Assembly: GCF_014646255.1 (NCBI RefSeq)
Contig: NZ_BMNC01000009.1
Span: 62,001-126,000 of the forward strand
DNA: 64,000 nucleotides
DNA from: Lentzea pudingi
Lineage (GTDB): Bacteria > Actinomycetota > Actinomycetes > Mycobacteriales > Pseudonocardiaceae
Direction: 5' to 3'
Position 1 is the stretch's first letter. Every line of letters begins with the position of its first letter. Shown here one piece after another: positions 1 to 8,608 of the stretch. Both the position numbers and the translations under genes were made by a program. The notes under the pieces are model-generated. The model was not told where the DNA came from and made no database searches. It saw only the letters and a program-made list of their open reading frames with translations.

Positions 1-464
1 GCAACCGCCTGCTCCGCGACGGCGACTGGGCGGGCCCCAACGCCCTGGCCAGGCTCAACCGCGACGTGCTCACCCAGTCCGGGGTCCGCTCCGTGATCGT
101 GTTCGAGGGCATCAACGACATCCAGCAGACCCCGCACGAGACCGACCCGGCCAAGATCATCGCCGCGCTCAAGCAGATCGCGTCCCGGTCGCACGACCGC
201 GGGCTGCGCGTCATCGGGGCCACGATCACACCGTTCAAGGGCTGGAACAGCTACACGGAGGAGCTGGAGGCCGTCCGGCAGGCCGTGAACTCGTTCATCC
301 GCACGAGCCCGGACTTCGACGCGGTCGTGGACTTCGACCGGGTGATCCGCGACCCGGCGGACCCGCAGCGGATCCGGCCGGACTACGACCAGGGCGACCA
401 CCTGCACCCCGGCGACAAGGGGTTCGAGGCGATGGCGAAGGCGGTGAGGATCGCCACGCTCTGA
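1..464 (+). CDS. SGNH/GDSL-family hydrolase, C-terminal part
   Basis: The gene enters from outside the window and only its last ~150 residues are visible. The reading frame is open from base 3. It contains VFEGINDIQ, which is the block III G-x-N-D of SGNH hydrolases. Near the end is D-H-L-H-P, the block V Asp-x-x-His that completes the catalytic triad. The catalytic Ser block lies upstream of the window. Members are secreted esterases or lipases acting on carbohydrate esters or lipids; the substrate cannot be told. The ATG at 66 is internal, because the G-N-R-L-L-R-D-G-D run before it is also typical of the family. Confidence 0.85.
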   Translation, partial: NRLLRDGDWAGPNALARLNRDVLTQSGVRSVIVFEGINDIQQTPHETDPAKIIAALKQIASRSHDRGLRVIGATITPFKGWNSYTEELEAVRQAVNSFIRTSPDFDAVVDFDRVIRDPADPQRIRPDYDQGDHLHPGDKGFEAMAKAVRIATL

Positions 465-553
465 CACCCGATCGGGCGGTGGTGGTTTGTGCGACCCCTT
501 GCTCCGGCTATTCGACGGAGATCAACACGATCCGCCGGTAAGGGGTCCCACGC

Positions 554-1099
554 ATGCGTCTCACGATCCTCGCCACCGCCCTCGTCCTCGGCGTCACGGC
601 CTGCGGGTCGCCGGCCGTGATGCAGTCCGAGGGGCAGGCAACCGGCTCGGCCGCGCCCACCAGCACGAGCGACCAGCAGCGGCCCGCCGTGAAGGCCGAG
701 CTGACCATGCAGGGCAAGCCCGGCCTGGGCCTGCTCACCGCCACGAACCAGGGCACGGCGCCGATCACCTTCCAGGGCTGGCCGAAGCTCGCCTTCACCA
801 ACCCCGCGAACCAGCCCGCCGCGATCCCCGTGGAGCAGAAGCTGGTGCCCGGCGAGGGGCCGTCGATCACGTTGCAGCCCGGGCAGACCGCGTTCGCCGG
901 GGTGAAGCTCGACGTGGACGACGCGAACTCGTCCGCCATCAACGAGATGACGGTCGAACTGCCGGGCATGGTGCCGGCGAAGGTCGCGTTCATCGGGACG
1001 GACGGCCGGCCGATCGCCGACATGTCCAAGCTCAAGGTCAGCGAGGCCGAGGTCGGGACGATGCAGCCGGCCGCCCAGGGCGTCACGGTGTTCGACTAG
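554..1099 (+). CDS. DUF4232-type secreted lipoprotein
   Basis: A 181-aa protein with a signal peptide ending in the lipobox V-T-A-C (Cys at about residue 17), then a Ser/Thr/Gln-rich linker. The rest is a single beta-rich domain of the DUF4232 type, widespread in actinomycetes and of unknown function. An AAGGGG Shine-Dalgarno lies 7-8 bases before the ATG. The last 17 bases overlap the end of the convergent LamG gene. It is probably anchored on the outer face of the membrane. The domain call rests on general sequence pattern only. Confidence 0.75.
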   Translation: MRLTILATALVLGVTACGSPAVMQSEGQATGSAAPTSTSDQQRPAVKAELTMQGKPGLGLLTATNQGTAPITFQGWPKLAFTNPANQPAAIPVEQKLVPGEGPSITLQPGQTAFAGVKLDVDDANSSAINEMTVELPGMVPAKVAFIGTDGRPIADMSKLKVSEAEVGTMQPAAQGVTVFD

Positions 1100-2012
1100 C
1101 CCAGAGGTGTTGCAGGCGCACCTCCCACGGGTGGGCGGCCCGGTCGAGGAACATGAGGCTGTCCATCCGGCAGTTGCAGGCGTTGCCCTCACGGGTGTTC
1201 TGCGGGTAGCTGCCGCCGATCTTGATGCCGCGCGGGTCCGTGGCCGACGCGAGGTCGGGTTCCGGTTCGCCTTCGAGCTTCCACGGGTCACCGGGCGTGA
1301 CGTACCTGCCCGTCAACGGCTTCCCGTTGCGGTACAGGGCCATCGCGCCGGTGTCGAAGTCGAACGTCGCCGCGAGGAACACCCACTCGTTCTGCGGCAA
1401 CAGTGATCGCCAGTCCTCCGAGGCCGCGAACGTCTGCGAGCCGCCGCCGTCGAGCCGCCGGGCCAGGGCGACCAGCTTCAGTTCGCCGTCGACCTGGATG
1501 AGTTCCAGCAGCGCGCGCACCGCGTGGCCGTTGGAGTCACCGGTCAGCACGCCCGCCAGGCCGATCGCCCCGTAGAGGTCGTCCGGCGCGGCGGAGTTCG
1601 AGTTCGGGGCCGGGTTCTGGCCCGTCATCTTCACCCAGCCCAGGATCGATGCCTGGCGCGCGCCGTTGAACGCCTTCAGCGTGGGCACACCGGTGTCGCT
1701 GTACAGGCCCGCCTTCCAGTCGTCGTTTCCGGCGGTGGCCGGGTTGATCTGCTTGAGCTGCAACGAGTTCCGGCCCGACACTCCGTCTCGCACGCGCATG
1801 TCGGCGCCACCGTTGATCAGCTGCAACGCGGTGCCCGAGCGGCCGCGGTCCTGTTCCAGGGCCGTGTTGCCGCGCACCGGGTGTTCGAAGTCGTAGTACG
1901 ACACCAGGTTGCGGGACAGTGTCGGTAGCACCGGGCCGAAGGTGGCGTTGGCGGGTGCCGCCATACCCACGCCGAAAGCGGCTACCAAGCCGAGAACCAC
2001 CAGCCGCCTCAT
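1083..2012 (-). CDS. Secreted LamG/concanavalin-fold domain protein
   Basis: A 309-aa protein that starts M-R-R-L-V-V-L-G and has a signal peptide cleaved near A-N-A. One beta-sandwich domain follows, with laminin-G-like features: N-L-V-S-Y-Y-D-F-E at the start, a central W-V-F-L-A-A-T-F-D strand, then M-A-L-Y-R-N-G-K and a late I-K-I-G-G strand. Such domains bind carbohydrate or protein ligands. The ATG at 2012 overlaps the stop of the sugar dehydrogenase gene as ATGA, so the two are translationally coupled and the protein probably works with that enzyme outside the cell. Its ligand is unknown. Confidence 0.7.
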   Translation of the reverse strand: MRRLVVLGLVAAFGVGMAAPANATFGPVLPTLSRNLVSYYDFEHPVRGNTALEQDRGRSGTALQLINGGADMRVRDGVSGRNSLQLKQINPATAGNDDWKAGLYSDTGVPTLKAFNGARQASILGWVKMTGQNPAPNSNSAAPDDLYGAIGLAGVLTGDSNGHAVRALLELIQVDGELKLVALARRLDGGGSQTFAASEDWRSLLPQNEWVFLAATFDFDTGAMALYRNGKPLTGRYVTPGDPWKLEGEPEPDLASATDPRGIKIGGSYPQNTREGNACNCRMDSLMFLDRAAHPWEVRLQHLWASRTP

Positions 2013-4066
2013 CGGACCCCCTTGCCCTGCACGTGGAGGTCGCGCAGCCGGCCGACGTTGTCGAACGAGCCGAAACCGACGCGGCCCGAGGCGAACGTCT
2101 TGTCCACGGCCGTCATCAGCGGATACCGGGACCCGTCCACGTAGACGGCGATCTCGCCCGTGTCGGCGCAATGCTTGACTCGCACGCGATGCCACGCCGT
2201 GTCGGTCACGGCGGGAGGCGCGCCCACCGAACGTGCCGGGTCCCATTGGTGGTCGAGCCGGAGCCGGTCAGCGTTGTTCACGACGAAGATCCCGTTGTGG
2301 GGGTAGATCCTGTTGTCGGACGAGAGATGGGCGTAGTAGAACTCGGTGTCCGAGCGGTGGCCGAACACGACGATCACGTCCCGGTTGGACTCCGCCACCG
2401 GCGTGTCCAGCCGCACCGAGGCGTCGACCTGCACCGAGCCGAACGCCGGTCCCTTCCGCAGCACCGCGTACTCGAACGGGCGGCGCGGACCGGGGCGGGC
2501 GACGCCGGCCTGGGCCAGCACGACCTCACGGCCGGGGAACTGCCACAGGTCCGGTGTCACCGGCTGCCACGAACGCGCACCGGCTGCGCCGAGGACGTGG
2601 TCGTGGCCGGAGTGACAGGAGGCGAACGTGCGCGCGCCCGTCACCTTCCAGACCTTGCCGTTCGCCTTGGCCAGCACGTACAGCTCACCGGCCGCGTCCT
2701 GACCGAAGCGCAGGTCCACCCGGTTCGGGTCGCCCACCAGGGCCTTCATGGTCGTGAGCCGGCCGCCCGAGTACACCATCAGCTCGCGCGTGACGGCCAT
2801 CGGCTTGCCCGCGCGCATCTCGCGTTCGTCGGCGACATAGAGCAGGCCCTTCACACCCTCGCCGTAGACGTACTTGCCGCGCAACGAAGGGATCTTCGAG
2901 CCGCGGTAGACGAAGCCGCCCATCAACGCGTTGCCGCTGTCGGCGCACGGCCGTTGGGCGGAGGTGCGGTTGTGGTCGAACGCGGTGACCGGGTAGGTGA
3001 AGCCGTACTTGGCGTCGTCGGCGGGCAGCGGGAACACGCCGCACGACGGGTCGCCGCGCCGGTACTCCCAGATGCCCTCGCGTTCGCTCCAGCCCAGGTT
3101 GGCGCCCTTGCGGACCTCGTAGACCGCGTCGACGGCCTTCTCGCCGATGTGGCCCATGAACATCCGGCGCGTCACCGGGTCCCAGCTGAAGCGGTACGGG
3201 TCGCGCATGCCGTACGCGTAGATCTCGCCCAGCGCGCCCGCCTCGCGCACGAACGGGTTCGAGCGCGGGACGCCGTACCGGCCGTTCACGCCGTTCGTCC
3301 CGGCCGGGTCGATGCGCAGGATCTTGCCCTGCGGCAACGCGAGGTCCTGCGGCACGGTCGTCGTGTAGCCGATGCCACCGTCGCCAGAGGCGATGTAGAG
3401 CAGGTGGTGGTCCTCGTCCCACCGGCGCGCCGTCGGGTTGAACCCGATCTCCTGGAAGCCGTGGATGTACGACGCGAAGCCCACCCGCAGCAGCTCACGG
3501 CGCGTGCCGGCGAAGACGTCCGCACTCGGGTCGGAGGCGGTCCACTCGGTGATCACGCCGTGCACCTGCGTGTCGGCGGGAGAAGGCAGATCCGGCTTCT
3601 TGGTCGTCAGCGCGGAACCGGTCTCGGTGTGCACGGTGTAGAACTTGCCGTTGCGCTTGAAGTCCGGGTGGAACGCGGCGAACCCGAAGCCGCTGCCCAG
3701 GCCGCGGTGCGTGTGGAAGTCGGGGCCGACCGCCGCGCCCAGGTCCAGGAACGCGTGCTGCACGCCCGCGTCCAGCAGGTAGAGCTTGCCGTTCATGTCC
3801 GGCACGAACATCCGGCCGGAGCCGTCCGGAATTTCGCCGAGGTAGTTGATCCTGTTGTAGCGCACCAGTCTGGTGTCGGTCGGCGGCGGCACGGGCTGCG
3901 ACCTCGGCAGCTGCGCGACCTCGGTCAGCTCCAGGCCGACACCGGAGGCGCCCGGTGTCGGCAGCGGGTCGGCGATCGGCACGTCGGCCTGCGCCGACGC
4001 GATCGGCACGAGCAAGGCGGACAGCACGAGTGTTGTCGCGGTCAAAAGGGATAAGCGTCGGTACAT
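2009..4066 (-). CDS. Secreted PQQ-type sugar dehydrogenase (GSDH family) with C-terminal lectin-like domain
   Basis: A 685-aa protein starting at ATG 4066 (GGTGGTGGGG before it); the signal peptide ends near A-Q-A. Residues ~40-490 form the glucose/sorbosone dehydrogenase beta-propeller, with the typical R-G-L-G-S-G-F-G-F-A, S-G-D-G-G-I-G, G-K-I-L-R-I-D-P, G-M-R-D-P-Y-R-F-S-W and N-L-G-W-S-E-R-E-G blocks. Residues ~510-685 form a beta-sandwich similar to LamG or DUF1080 folds. The family oxidises aldoses with PQQ outside the cell; the substrate here is unknown. Neither a PQQ synthesis gene nor an obvious electron acceptor is nearby. The gene has its own upstream LacI-type palindrome and is coupled to the LamG gene. 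Confidence 0.85.
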   Translation of the reverse strand: MYRRLSLLTATTLVLSALLVPIASAQADVPIADPLPTPGASGVGLELTEVAQLPRSQPVPPPTDTRLVRYNRINYLGEIPDGSGRMFVPDMNGKLYLLDAGVQHAFLDLGAAVGPDFHTHRGLGSGFGFAAFHPDFKRNGKFYTVHTETGSALTTKKPDLPSPADTQVHGVITEWTASDPSADVFAGTRRELLRVGFASYIHGFQEIGFNPTARRWDEDHHLLYIASGDGGIGYTTTVPQDLALPQGKILRIDPAGTNGVNGRYGVPRSNPFVREAGALGEIYAYGMRDPYRFSWDPVTRRMFMGHIGEKAVDAVYEVRKGANLGWSEREGIWEYRRGDPSCGVFPLPADDAKYGFTYPVTAFDHNRTSAQRPCADSGNALMGGFVYRGSKIPSLRGKYVYGEGVKGLLYVADEREMRAGKPMAVTRELMVYSGGRLTTMKALVGDPNRVDLRFGQDAAGELYVLAKANGKVWKVTGARTFASCHSGHDHVLGAAGARSWQPVTPDLWQFPGREVVLAQAGVARPGPRRPFEYAVLRKGPAFGSVQVDASVRLDTPVAESNRDVIVVFGHRSDTEFYYAHLSSDNRIYPHNGIFVVNNADRLRLDHQWDPARSVGAPPAVTDTAWHRVRVKHCADTGEIAVYVDGSRYPLMTAVDKTFASGRVGFGSFDNVGRLRDLHVQGKGVR

Positions 4067-4107
4067 CCCCACCACCCTGTGGGCCAGGCCGTGGCCAGCA
4101 CGGCGAC

Positions 4108-4121
4108 GGAAAGCGCTTTCC
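4108..4121. promoter_or_regulatory. LacI-family operator palindrome upstream of the sugar dehydrogenase
   Basis: A perfect 14-bp palindrome, GGAAAGCGCTTTCC, with the central CG step usual for LacI/GalR operators. It lies 42 bases before the ATG of the sugar dehydrogenase gene. An identical copy lies at 6800-6813 before the ABC transporter operon. No LacI-type regulator is encoded in the window. Confidence 0.65.
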
Positions 4122-4171
4122 AACGCGGCGGAACTCGGACGCTACCCAGCTAATAAAGTCGTTACAACCTT

Positions 4172-4960
4172 TTAGTCCTGTCCTGTCACGGCCCCCAAAA
4201 GTTCGCGGATGTGTGCGGTCGTCGACGCGAACTCCGGACGGGCCATCGTCGCGGAGTAGTCCCTGGTGCCCGCCAGGTCGACCTCGATGACCTCGTGCAC
4301 CACCGCGGGTCGTCGCGTCAGCACGATCACCCGGTTCGCCAGGTACACCGACTCCGCGATCGAGTGCGTCACCAGCAACACCGTCGTGCCAGTCTCCCGC
4401 CACACCCGGTGCAGCTCCACGTTCATCTGCTCGCGGGTCAACGCGTCGAGCGCGCCGAACGGCTCGTCCATCAGCAGCACGCGCGGCTGGTGCAGCAACG
4501 CACGGCACAACGCCACGCGCTGCTGCATGCCACCGGACAGCTCGTGCGGCAGGGCGTTCTCGAACCCGGAGAGCCCCGTCATCTCGATGAGCTCGTCGGC
4601 CCGCCTGCCCGCCTCGGCCGAGTTCATCCCGCGCATCTCGGCCTGCAGCAGGATGTTCCTGCGCGCCGACCGCCACTCCAGCAACGCGGCCCGCTGGAAC
4701 ACGAACCCGATGTCGTGCCGCGGCCCGTTCACCGGCTCGCCGAGCAACGTCACCGAGCCCGAAGACGGCGAGAGCAGGCCGGACACCAGCTTCAGCAACG
4801 TCGACTTGCCGCAGCCCGACGGCCCGACGATGGACACGAACTCGCCCGGTGCGACGTCGAGCGAGACCTGCTGGATCGCCGTCACCTCCGCACGCTTCGA
4901 CTGGAAGCGCACGGAGACGTCGCCGATCGAGACGGCTGGGGTGGTCAAGGTGCCGGTCAT
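4172..4960 (-). CDS. ABC transporter ATPase, nitrate/sulfonate/taurine-type importer
   Basis: A 262-aa ATPase of the SsuB/TauB/ThiZ group. It has Walker A G-P-S-G-C-G-K-S-T, a Q-loop in V-F-Q-R-A-A, signature L-S-G-G-M-Q-Q-R, Walker B L-L-M-D-E-P-F-G-A-L-D and the switch His in V-T-H-S. The ATG at 4960 overlaps the stop of the substrate-binding protein gene as ATGA, and it is the third gene of the operon running from 6782. It energises uptake through the permease at 5961-6782. The substrate is not determined by the sequence. Confidence 0.9.
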   Translation of the reverse strand: MTGTLTTPAVSIGDVSVRFQSKRAEVTAIQQVSLDVAPGEFVSIVGPSGCGKSTLLKLVSGLLSPSSGSVTLLGEPVNGPRHDIGFVFQRAALLEWRSARRNILLQAEMRGMNSAEAGRRADELIEMTGLSGFENALPHELSGGMQQRVALCRALLHQPRVLLMDEPFGALDALTREQMNVELHRVWRETGTTVLLVTHSIAESVYLANRVIVLTRRPAVVHEVIEVDLAGTRDYSATMARPEFASTTAHIRELLGAVTGQD

Positions 4961-5964
4961 CCCTTGGGTGCCACGCTTTCTTCCCAGTAAGCCGACGGCT
5001 CGGACGCTTCCTTGATGATGCCGGTCCGCTGGAAGGTCTCGATGGTCTTCTTCCAGTCGTCCACGGAGTTGACGCCCGGCGCCTTGCCCTTGGTGGCGTC
5101 GGTGTGCAGCAACGTCAGCGTCGTCTTGAACTGCTCCAGCACCACGGTCGGCGAAGGCAGCTGCTCGGCGGCGCCCTTCATCGACTCGGCCGCGGCCTCC
5201 GGTGCCTTCTCGGCCTCGGCCCACGCCTCCTGCGTCGCCGCGACCATCTTCTTCACCAGCTCGGGGTCCTTCTGCAGCATGGACTTCGAGGTCAGCAGGC
5301 CGTTGCTGAAGTAGTTCAGCCCGAACTCGGAGAACCGCAGGTAGCCGACGTCCTTGCCGGACTTCTCCTTGATCGTCGGCCCCTGGTCGGACGCGAAGCC
5401 CAGCAACACGTCCGTGCGGTTGGAGATGACCGCGGCCATCTTGCCCGCCGGGTCGATGTTCTGGACGGAGACGTCGGACTCCTGCATGCCGTTCTGCTTC
5501 AGGAAAGCCGGGAACGTCTTCGTCAGCGCGTCCCCCGCCGTCGTGGCGACCGACTTGCCCTTCAGGTCCTCGGGCTTCTTGATGTTCTTGTCGGTGAAGA
5601 ACTGCACGGACGCCGGGGTGGTCTGCAGGAACACGCCGATGCTCTTGGCCGGCACGCCCTGCTCCACCGCCGTGGCGAGCGCCGAGGTGTCGGCCCAGCC
5701 GAAGTCGGTCTGGCCCGCGCCGGTCGCCGTGACGGTCTTGCCGGAACCCTGGCCCGCCTGGATCTTCAGGTTGATGCCGTGCTTGGAGTAGATGCCCTGC
5801 TTGACCCCGTAGTAGAACGGCGCGTGCTCGCCGTACGGGTACCAGTTGAGGGTCAGCGTGACCTCCTTCGCCTCACCGCCGGAGCCGGACGTCGTGCCAC
5901 CGCCTCCACCGCAGGCGGTGACCACCAGCAACGCGGGGAGGAGACCTGCGAGCAGCTTCTTCAT
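4957..5964 (-). CDS. ABC transporter substrate-binding lipoprotein, NMT1/SsuA-like
   Basis: A 335-aa lipoprotein with lipobox V-T-A-C at the start, followed by a poly-Gly linker. The mature protein starts V-T-L-T-L-N-W-Y-P-Y-G-E-H-A-P-F-Y-Y-G, close to the opening of NMT1/THI5-type binding proteins for pyrimidines, nitrate or sulfonates. Good Shine-Dalgarno AAGGCGG precedes the ATG at 5964. The start overlaps the permease stop as ATGA. The closest functional class is formylaminopyrimidine or aliphatic sulfonate binding. However, the shared operator with a sugar dehydrogenase suggests a ligand linked to carbohydrate turnover (inference). Confidence 0.85.
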   Translation of the reverse strand: MKKLLAGLLPALLVVTACGGGGGTTSGSGGEAKEVTLTLNWYPYGEHAPFYYGVKQGIYSKHGINLKIQAGQGSGKTVTATGAGQTDFGWADTSALATAVEQGVPAKSIGVFLQTTPASVQFFTDKNIKKPEDLKGKSVATTAGDALTKTFPAFLKQNGMQESDVSVQNIDPAGKMAAVISNRTDVLLGFASDQGPTIKEKSGKDVGYLRFSEFGLNYFSNGLLTSKSMLQKDPELVKKMVAATQEAWAEAEKAPEAAAESMKGAAEQLPSPTVVLEQFKTTLTLLHTDATKGKAPGVNSVDDWKKTIETFQRTGIIKEASEPSAYWEESVAPKG

Positions 5965-6782
5965 GATCCGCCTTTCGCGAGAAGGGTTGTGACGGCGGCG
6001 CCGCGCCGGCTGGCGTGCCACGGCAGCATCAGCCTCTCGGCGAGGTCGAGCAGGAGGAAGAGCAGGACGCCGACCACCGAGATGACGATCAGGCCGGCGA
6101 ACAGCATCGGGGTGTCCATGTTGCCGTTGGCCTGCAGGATCACGTACCCGAGGCCTTCGTTGGAGCCGACGAACTCACCGACCACGGCACCGGTCACGGC
6201 GAGCGTGACGGCGACCTTCAGGCCCGCGAACAGGTGCGGCAGCGCGGCCGGGAAGCGGATCTTCACGAACGTCTTGACCGGGCCGCCGCCCATCGTGGCG
6301 GCGAGGTCGAGCATCTCGGTGTCGACCGACTTGAGACCGGTGACGGTGGAGATCACCACCGGGAAGAACGCCATCAGCACGGCCACGATCACCTTCGGCT
6401 CGAGGCCGAAACCGAGCCACACCACGAACAGCGGCGCGATGGCGATCTTCGGGATGACCTGCGCGAACAGCAGGATCGGGTAGGCGGTGCTCTCGATCGT
6501 CCGCGAGTAGACCATCGCGACGGCCACGAGCACGCCGAGGACGCCCGCGATGACGAAGCCGAGGATCGTCTCGTAGGTGGTGACCCAGGTGTGGCCCCAC
6601 AGGTACGACCACTTGTCCACCAGCAGGCCGAAGGTCTTGGCCGGTGACGGCACGAGGTAGGCCTCGACCAGGCCGGTGACGGTGATGAGGTGCCAGACCG
6701 CGAGGCAGGCGGCGAGCAGCGCGGCCGGACGCCACGTCCGCTCCGCGACGCCTCGCCACCGGTCCGCCTGAACCTTGTCCAC
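5961..6782 (-). CDS. ABC transporter permease, SsuC/ThiX-like
   Basis: A 273-aa membrane protein with about six hydrophobic segments and a BPD-transporter inner-membrane domain. The cytoplasmic loop contains D-L-A-A-T-M-G-G followed by F-V-K-I-R-F-P-A-A-L-P, which corresponds to the EAA motif. It starts with GTG at 6782 behind GGGAG and is the first gene of the permease-SBP-ATPase operon. The operator palindrome lies 18 bases upstream of the start, so this operon is likely repressed by a LacI-family protein. A single permease gene suggests a homodimeric channel. Confidence 0.88.
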   Translation of the reverse strand: MDKVQADRWRGVAERTWRPAALLAACLAVWHLITVTGLVEAYLVPSPAKTFGLLVDKWSYLWGHTWVTTYETILGFVIAGVLGVLVAVAMVYSRTIESTAYPILLFAQVIPKIAIAPLFVVWLGFGLEPKVIVAVLMAFFPVVISTVTGLKSVDTEMLDLAATMGGGPVKTFVKIRFPAALPHLFAGLKVAVTLAVTGAVVGEFVGSNEGLGYVILQANGNMDTPMLFAGLIVISVVGVLLFLLLDLAERLMLPWHASRRGAAVTTLLAKGGS

Positions 6783-6799
6783 GAAGCTCCCTCAGGTCG

Positions 6800-6813
6800 G
6801 GAAAGCGCTTTCC
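6800..6813. promoter_or_regulatory. LacI-family operator palindrome upstream of the ABC transporter operon
   Basis: A perfect 14-bp palindrome, GGAAAGCGCTTTCC, identical to the one at 4108-4121. It lies 18 bases before the GTG start of the permease gene. This places the NMT1-type importer and the sugar dehydrogenase/LamG pair under the same putative regulator. Confidence 0.65.
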
Positions 6814-6935
6814 AAGTACGCTATGTCCGGTCCGCTGCACGGTCAAGGCGGAGGTTCGGTGAAGCTGGACGAGGCGAATCCGGTAGGTGCCTGGACGAGC
6901 GAGGCGACTGAATCGATTTTCACGACTATTGATTA

Positions 6936-7619
6936 TTAGCAGGGGCTGTAGGTGTTGCCCGCGTGGTCACGACCTCGCGCGAGGTAAATCCTGTGGCTGC
7001 CGGCCTTCAGGAACCGGACCGTCGTCGGCATGTACCGCATGGTGTACCCGCAACGGCGCAGGGTGCTGCGGTTCGGCGGACTGCCGTGCACCAGCATCGC
7101 CGAGTGCACGCTGCACGCCCCGCGCTCCAGCTCGATGTCGACGGCGCGGGACTCGTCCACCGCCGTCTCCTGGTTGAAGAACGAGTCGGCGGTGCCGGTG
7201 TGCTCGGCCGAAGCGAGATGGCTGCCGGGGATCACCCGGAGGCACCCGTTCTCGACGGTCGACGGGTCGATGGCCAGCCAGACCGTGATCGCGTCACCGG
7301 CGGGCTCGATGCTGTCGCGCCAGAAGTGCGCGTCCTGGTGCCACGGCACGGGTTTGCCGTCGCCGGCGGGTTTGCAGATGAAGTGCGACGAGAACAGGGC
7401 GATGTCCGGGCCGATCAGCGACTCGACGAGGTCCAGCACGTCCGGGTCGAGCAACCACTCGAACAACGCCGGGTCGGTCAGGTGCGGCACGTCCATGTGC
7501 TCGGGCCGCTGCCCCTCCGGCAACGCCGCCAGCTTGGCCTCGAAGTGCGAGGCCAGCGCCTCGAACTTCGCCGGGGCCAGCACGCTGGAACGCGTCTCGT
7601 AGCCGTCGGTCTGGAACAT
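6936..7619 (-). CDS. Phytanoyl-CoA dioxygenase (PhyH) family Fe(II)/2-oxoglutarate oxygenase
   Basis: A 227-aa protein with the iron-binding H-x-D in W-H-Q-D-A-H-F-W and the distal His in L-V-H-G-S. An Arg follows ~10 residues later that could hold 2-oxoglutarate. N-G-C-L-R-V-I-P-G-S-H is the family signature. The ATG at 7619 is chosen because GAGGTGA precedes it closely; GTG at 7628 is an alternative that overlaps the ATPase stop. It is the last gene of the carbohydrate-type ABC operon, so it probably hydroxylates the imported compound or a derivative (inference). About 150 bases separate it from the next operon. Confidence 0.85.
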   Translation of the reverse strand: MFQTDGYETRSSVLAPAKFEALASHFEAKLAALPEGQRPEHMDVPHLTDPALFEWLLDPDVLDLVESLIGPDIALFSSHFICKPAGDGKPVPWHQDAHFWRDSIEPAGDAITVWLAIDPSTVENGCLRVIPGSHLASAEHTGTADSFFNQETAVDESRAVDIELERGACSVHSAMLVHGSPPNRSTLRRCGYTMRYMPTTVRFLKAGSHRIYLARGRDHAGNTYSPC

Positions 7620-7624
7620 CGGGC

Positions 7625-8608
7625 TCACCTCACGAGTAGGCCGGTTTCCCTGTCATAGCGCAGCACACGCGTTGGCGGCGCGTCCACGGTCACCGTCGTG
7701 CCGACAGCGGGTTCCTCGTCCTCCGGCACGATGTAGCCGATCTGGTCGTCGCCGCAGTCCAGCGTCACCAGCGACGTCACGCCGAGGTTCTCCACAATGG
7801 ACACCTCGCCGGTGAACAGCCCCTCGGGGGCCGCGGAGAGGTACTCCGGCCGCACGCCGACGATCTCCGAGCCGCGCGGCACGAGGTTCATCGGCGTCGA
7901 GCCGATGAAGTTCGCGACGAACGTGTCCGCGGGCCGCTGGAACACCTCGCGCGGCGTGCCGAGCTGCCGGATCCGGCCCGCGTCCATCACCGCGATCCGG
8001 TCGGCCAGCGCCAGCGCCTCGGCCTGGTCGTGCGTCACGAACACCGTCGTCAACGCCAGCTCGCGTTGCAACTTCTTCAAGAAGGTCCGTGCTTCCAGAC
8101 GCAGCCGGGCGTCCAGATTGGACAGAGGTTCGTCCAGCAGCAGCACCTCGGCCGACGCGGCGACGGCACGGGCGAGCGCCGCCCGTTGCTGCTGGCCGCC
8201 CGAGAGCTGACCGGGCCGCCGGTTGAGCAACTCCCCCAGGCTCAACCCGCCAGCGGTCTTCGCCGCCGTCTCCCGCTGCACGGACTTCGCGACGCCCCGC
8301 ACCCGCAGCGGATAGGCGATGTTCTCCGACACCGTCATGTGCGGGAACAACGCGTAGTCCTGGAACACCATCGCGATCCGCCGCTCACCGGGCTGCACCC
8401 GCGTGACGTCCCTCGAACCGATCGCCACGGCCCCGTCGGTGGCGCCCTCCAGGCCCGCGATCGTGCGCAGCAACGTCGTCTTGCCGCACCCGGACGGCCC
8501 GAGCAGGGCGAAGAGCTCGCCGTCGGCGATCTCCAGGTCCAGCGCGTCCACCGCCCGCACCCCGTTGGGGTACACGGTGGACAGGCCCTCGACAGTGATA
8601 CCCGCCAT
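7625..8608 (-). CDS. ABC transporter ATPase, MalK/UgpC-like
   Basis: A 327-aa ATPase with Walker A G-P-S-G-C-G-K-T-T, signature L-S-G-G-Q-Q-Q-R, Walker B L-L-L-D-E-P-L-S-N-L-D and V-T-H-D-Q-A-E-A. A C-terminal TOBE-like extension (from about residue 230) is of the sugar/polyamine type. The start at 8608 shares one base with the permease stop (TGATG). Many actinomycetes energise sugar importers with a shared MsiK; here the ATPase is dedicated and inside the operon. It pairs with the permeases at 8608-10292. Confidence 0.9.
   Translation of the reverse strand: MAGITVEGLSTVYPNGVRAVDALDLEIADGELFALLGPSGCGKTTLLRTIAGLEGATDGAVAIGSRDVTRVQPGERRIAMVFQDYALFPHMTVSENIAYPLRVRGVAKSVQRETAAKTAGGLSLGELLNRRPGQLSGGQQQRAALARAVAASAEVLLLDEPLSNLDARLRLEARTFLKKLQRELALTTVFVTHDQAEALALADRIAVMDAGRIRQLGTPREVFQRPADTFVANFIGSTPMNLVPRGSEIVGVRPEYLSAAPEGLFTGEVSIVENLGVTSLVTLDCGDDQIGYIVPEDEEPAVGTTVTVDAPPTRVLRYDRETGLLVR

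Noticed and set aside
1919..4054. A 711-codon plus-strand open frame opposite the sugar dehydrogenase
   Set aside because: It is a shadow of the real gene: high-G+C codon bias opens the opposite strand. The translation is Arg/His/Val-rich with no family signature, while the minus-strand gene has clear motifs. The long antisense frames at 4849-6483, 8030-9166 and 22633-24810 were rejected for the same reason, except for the YCII gene at the end of the last one.
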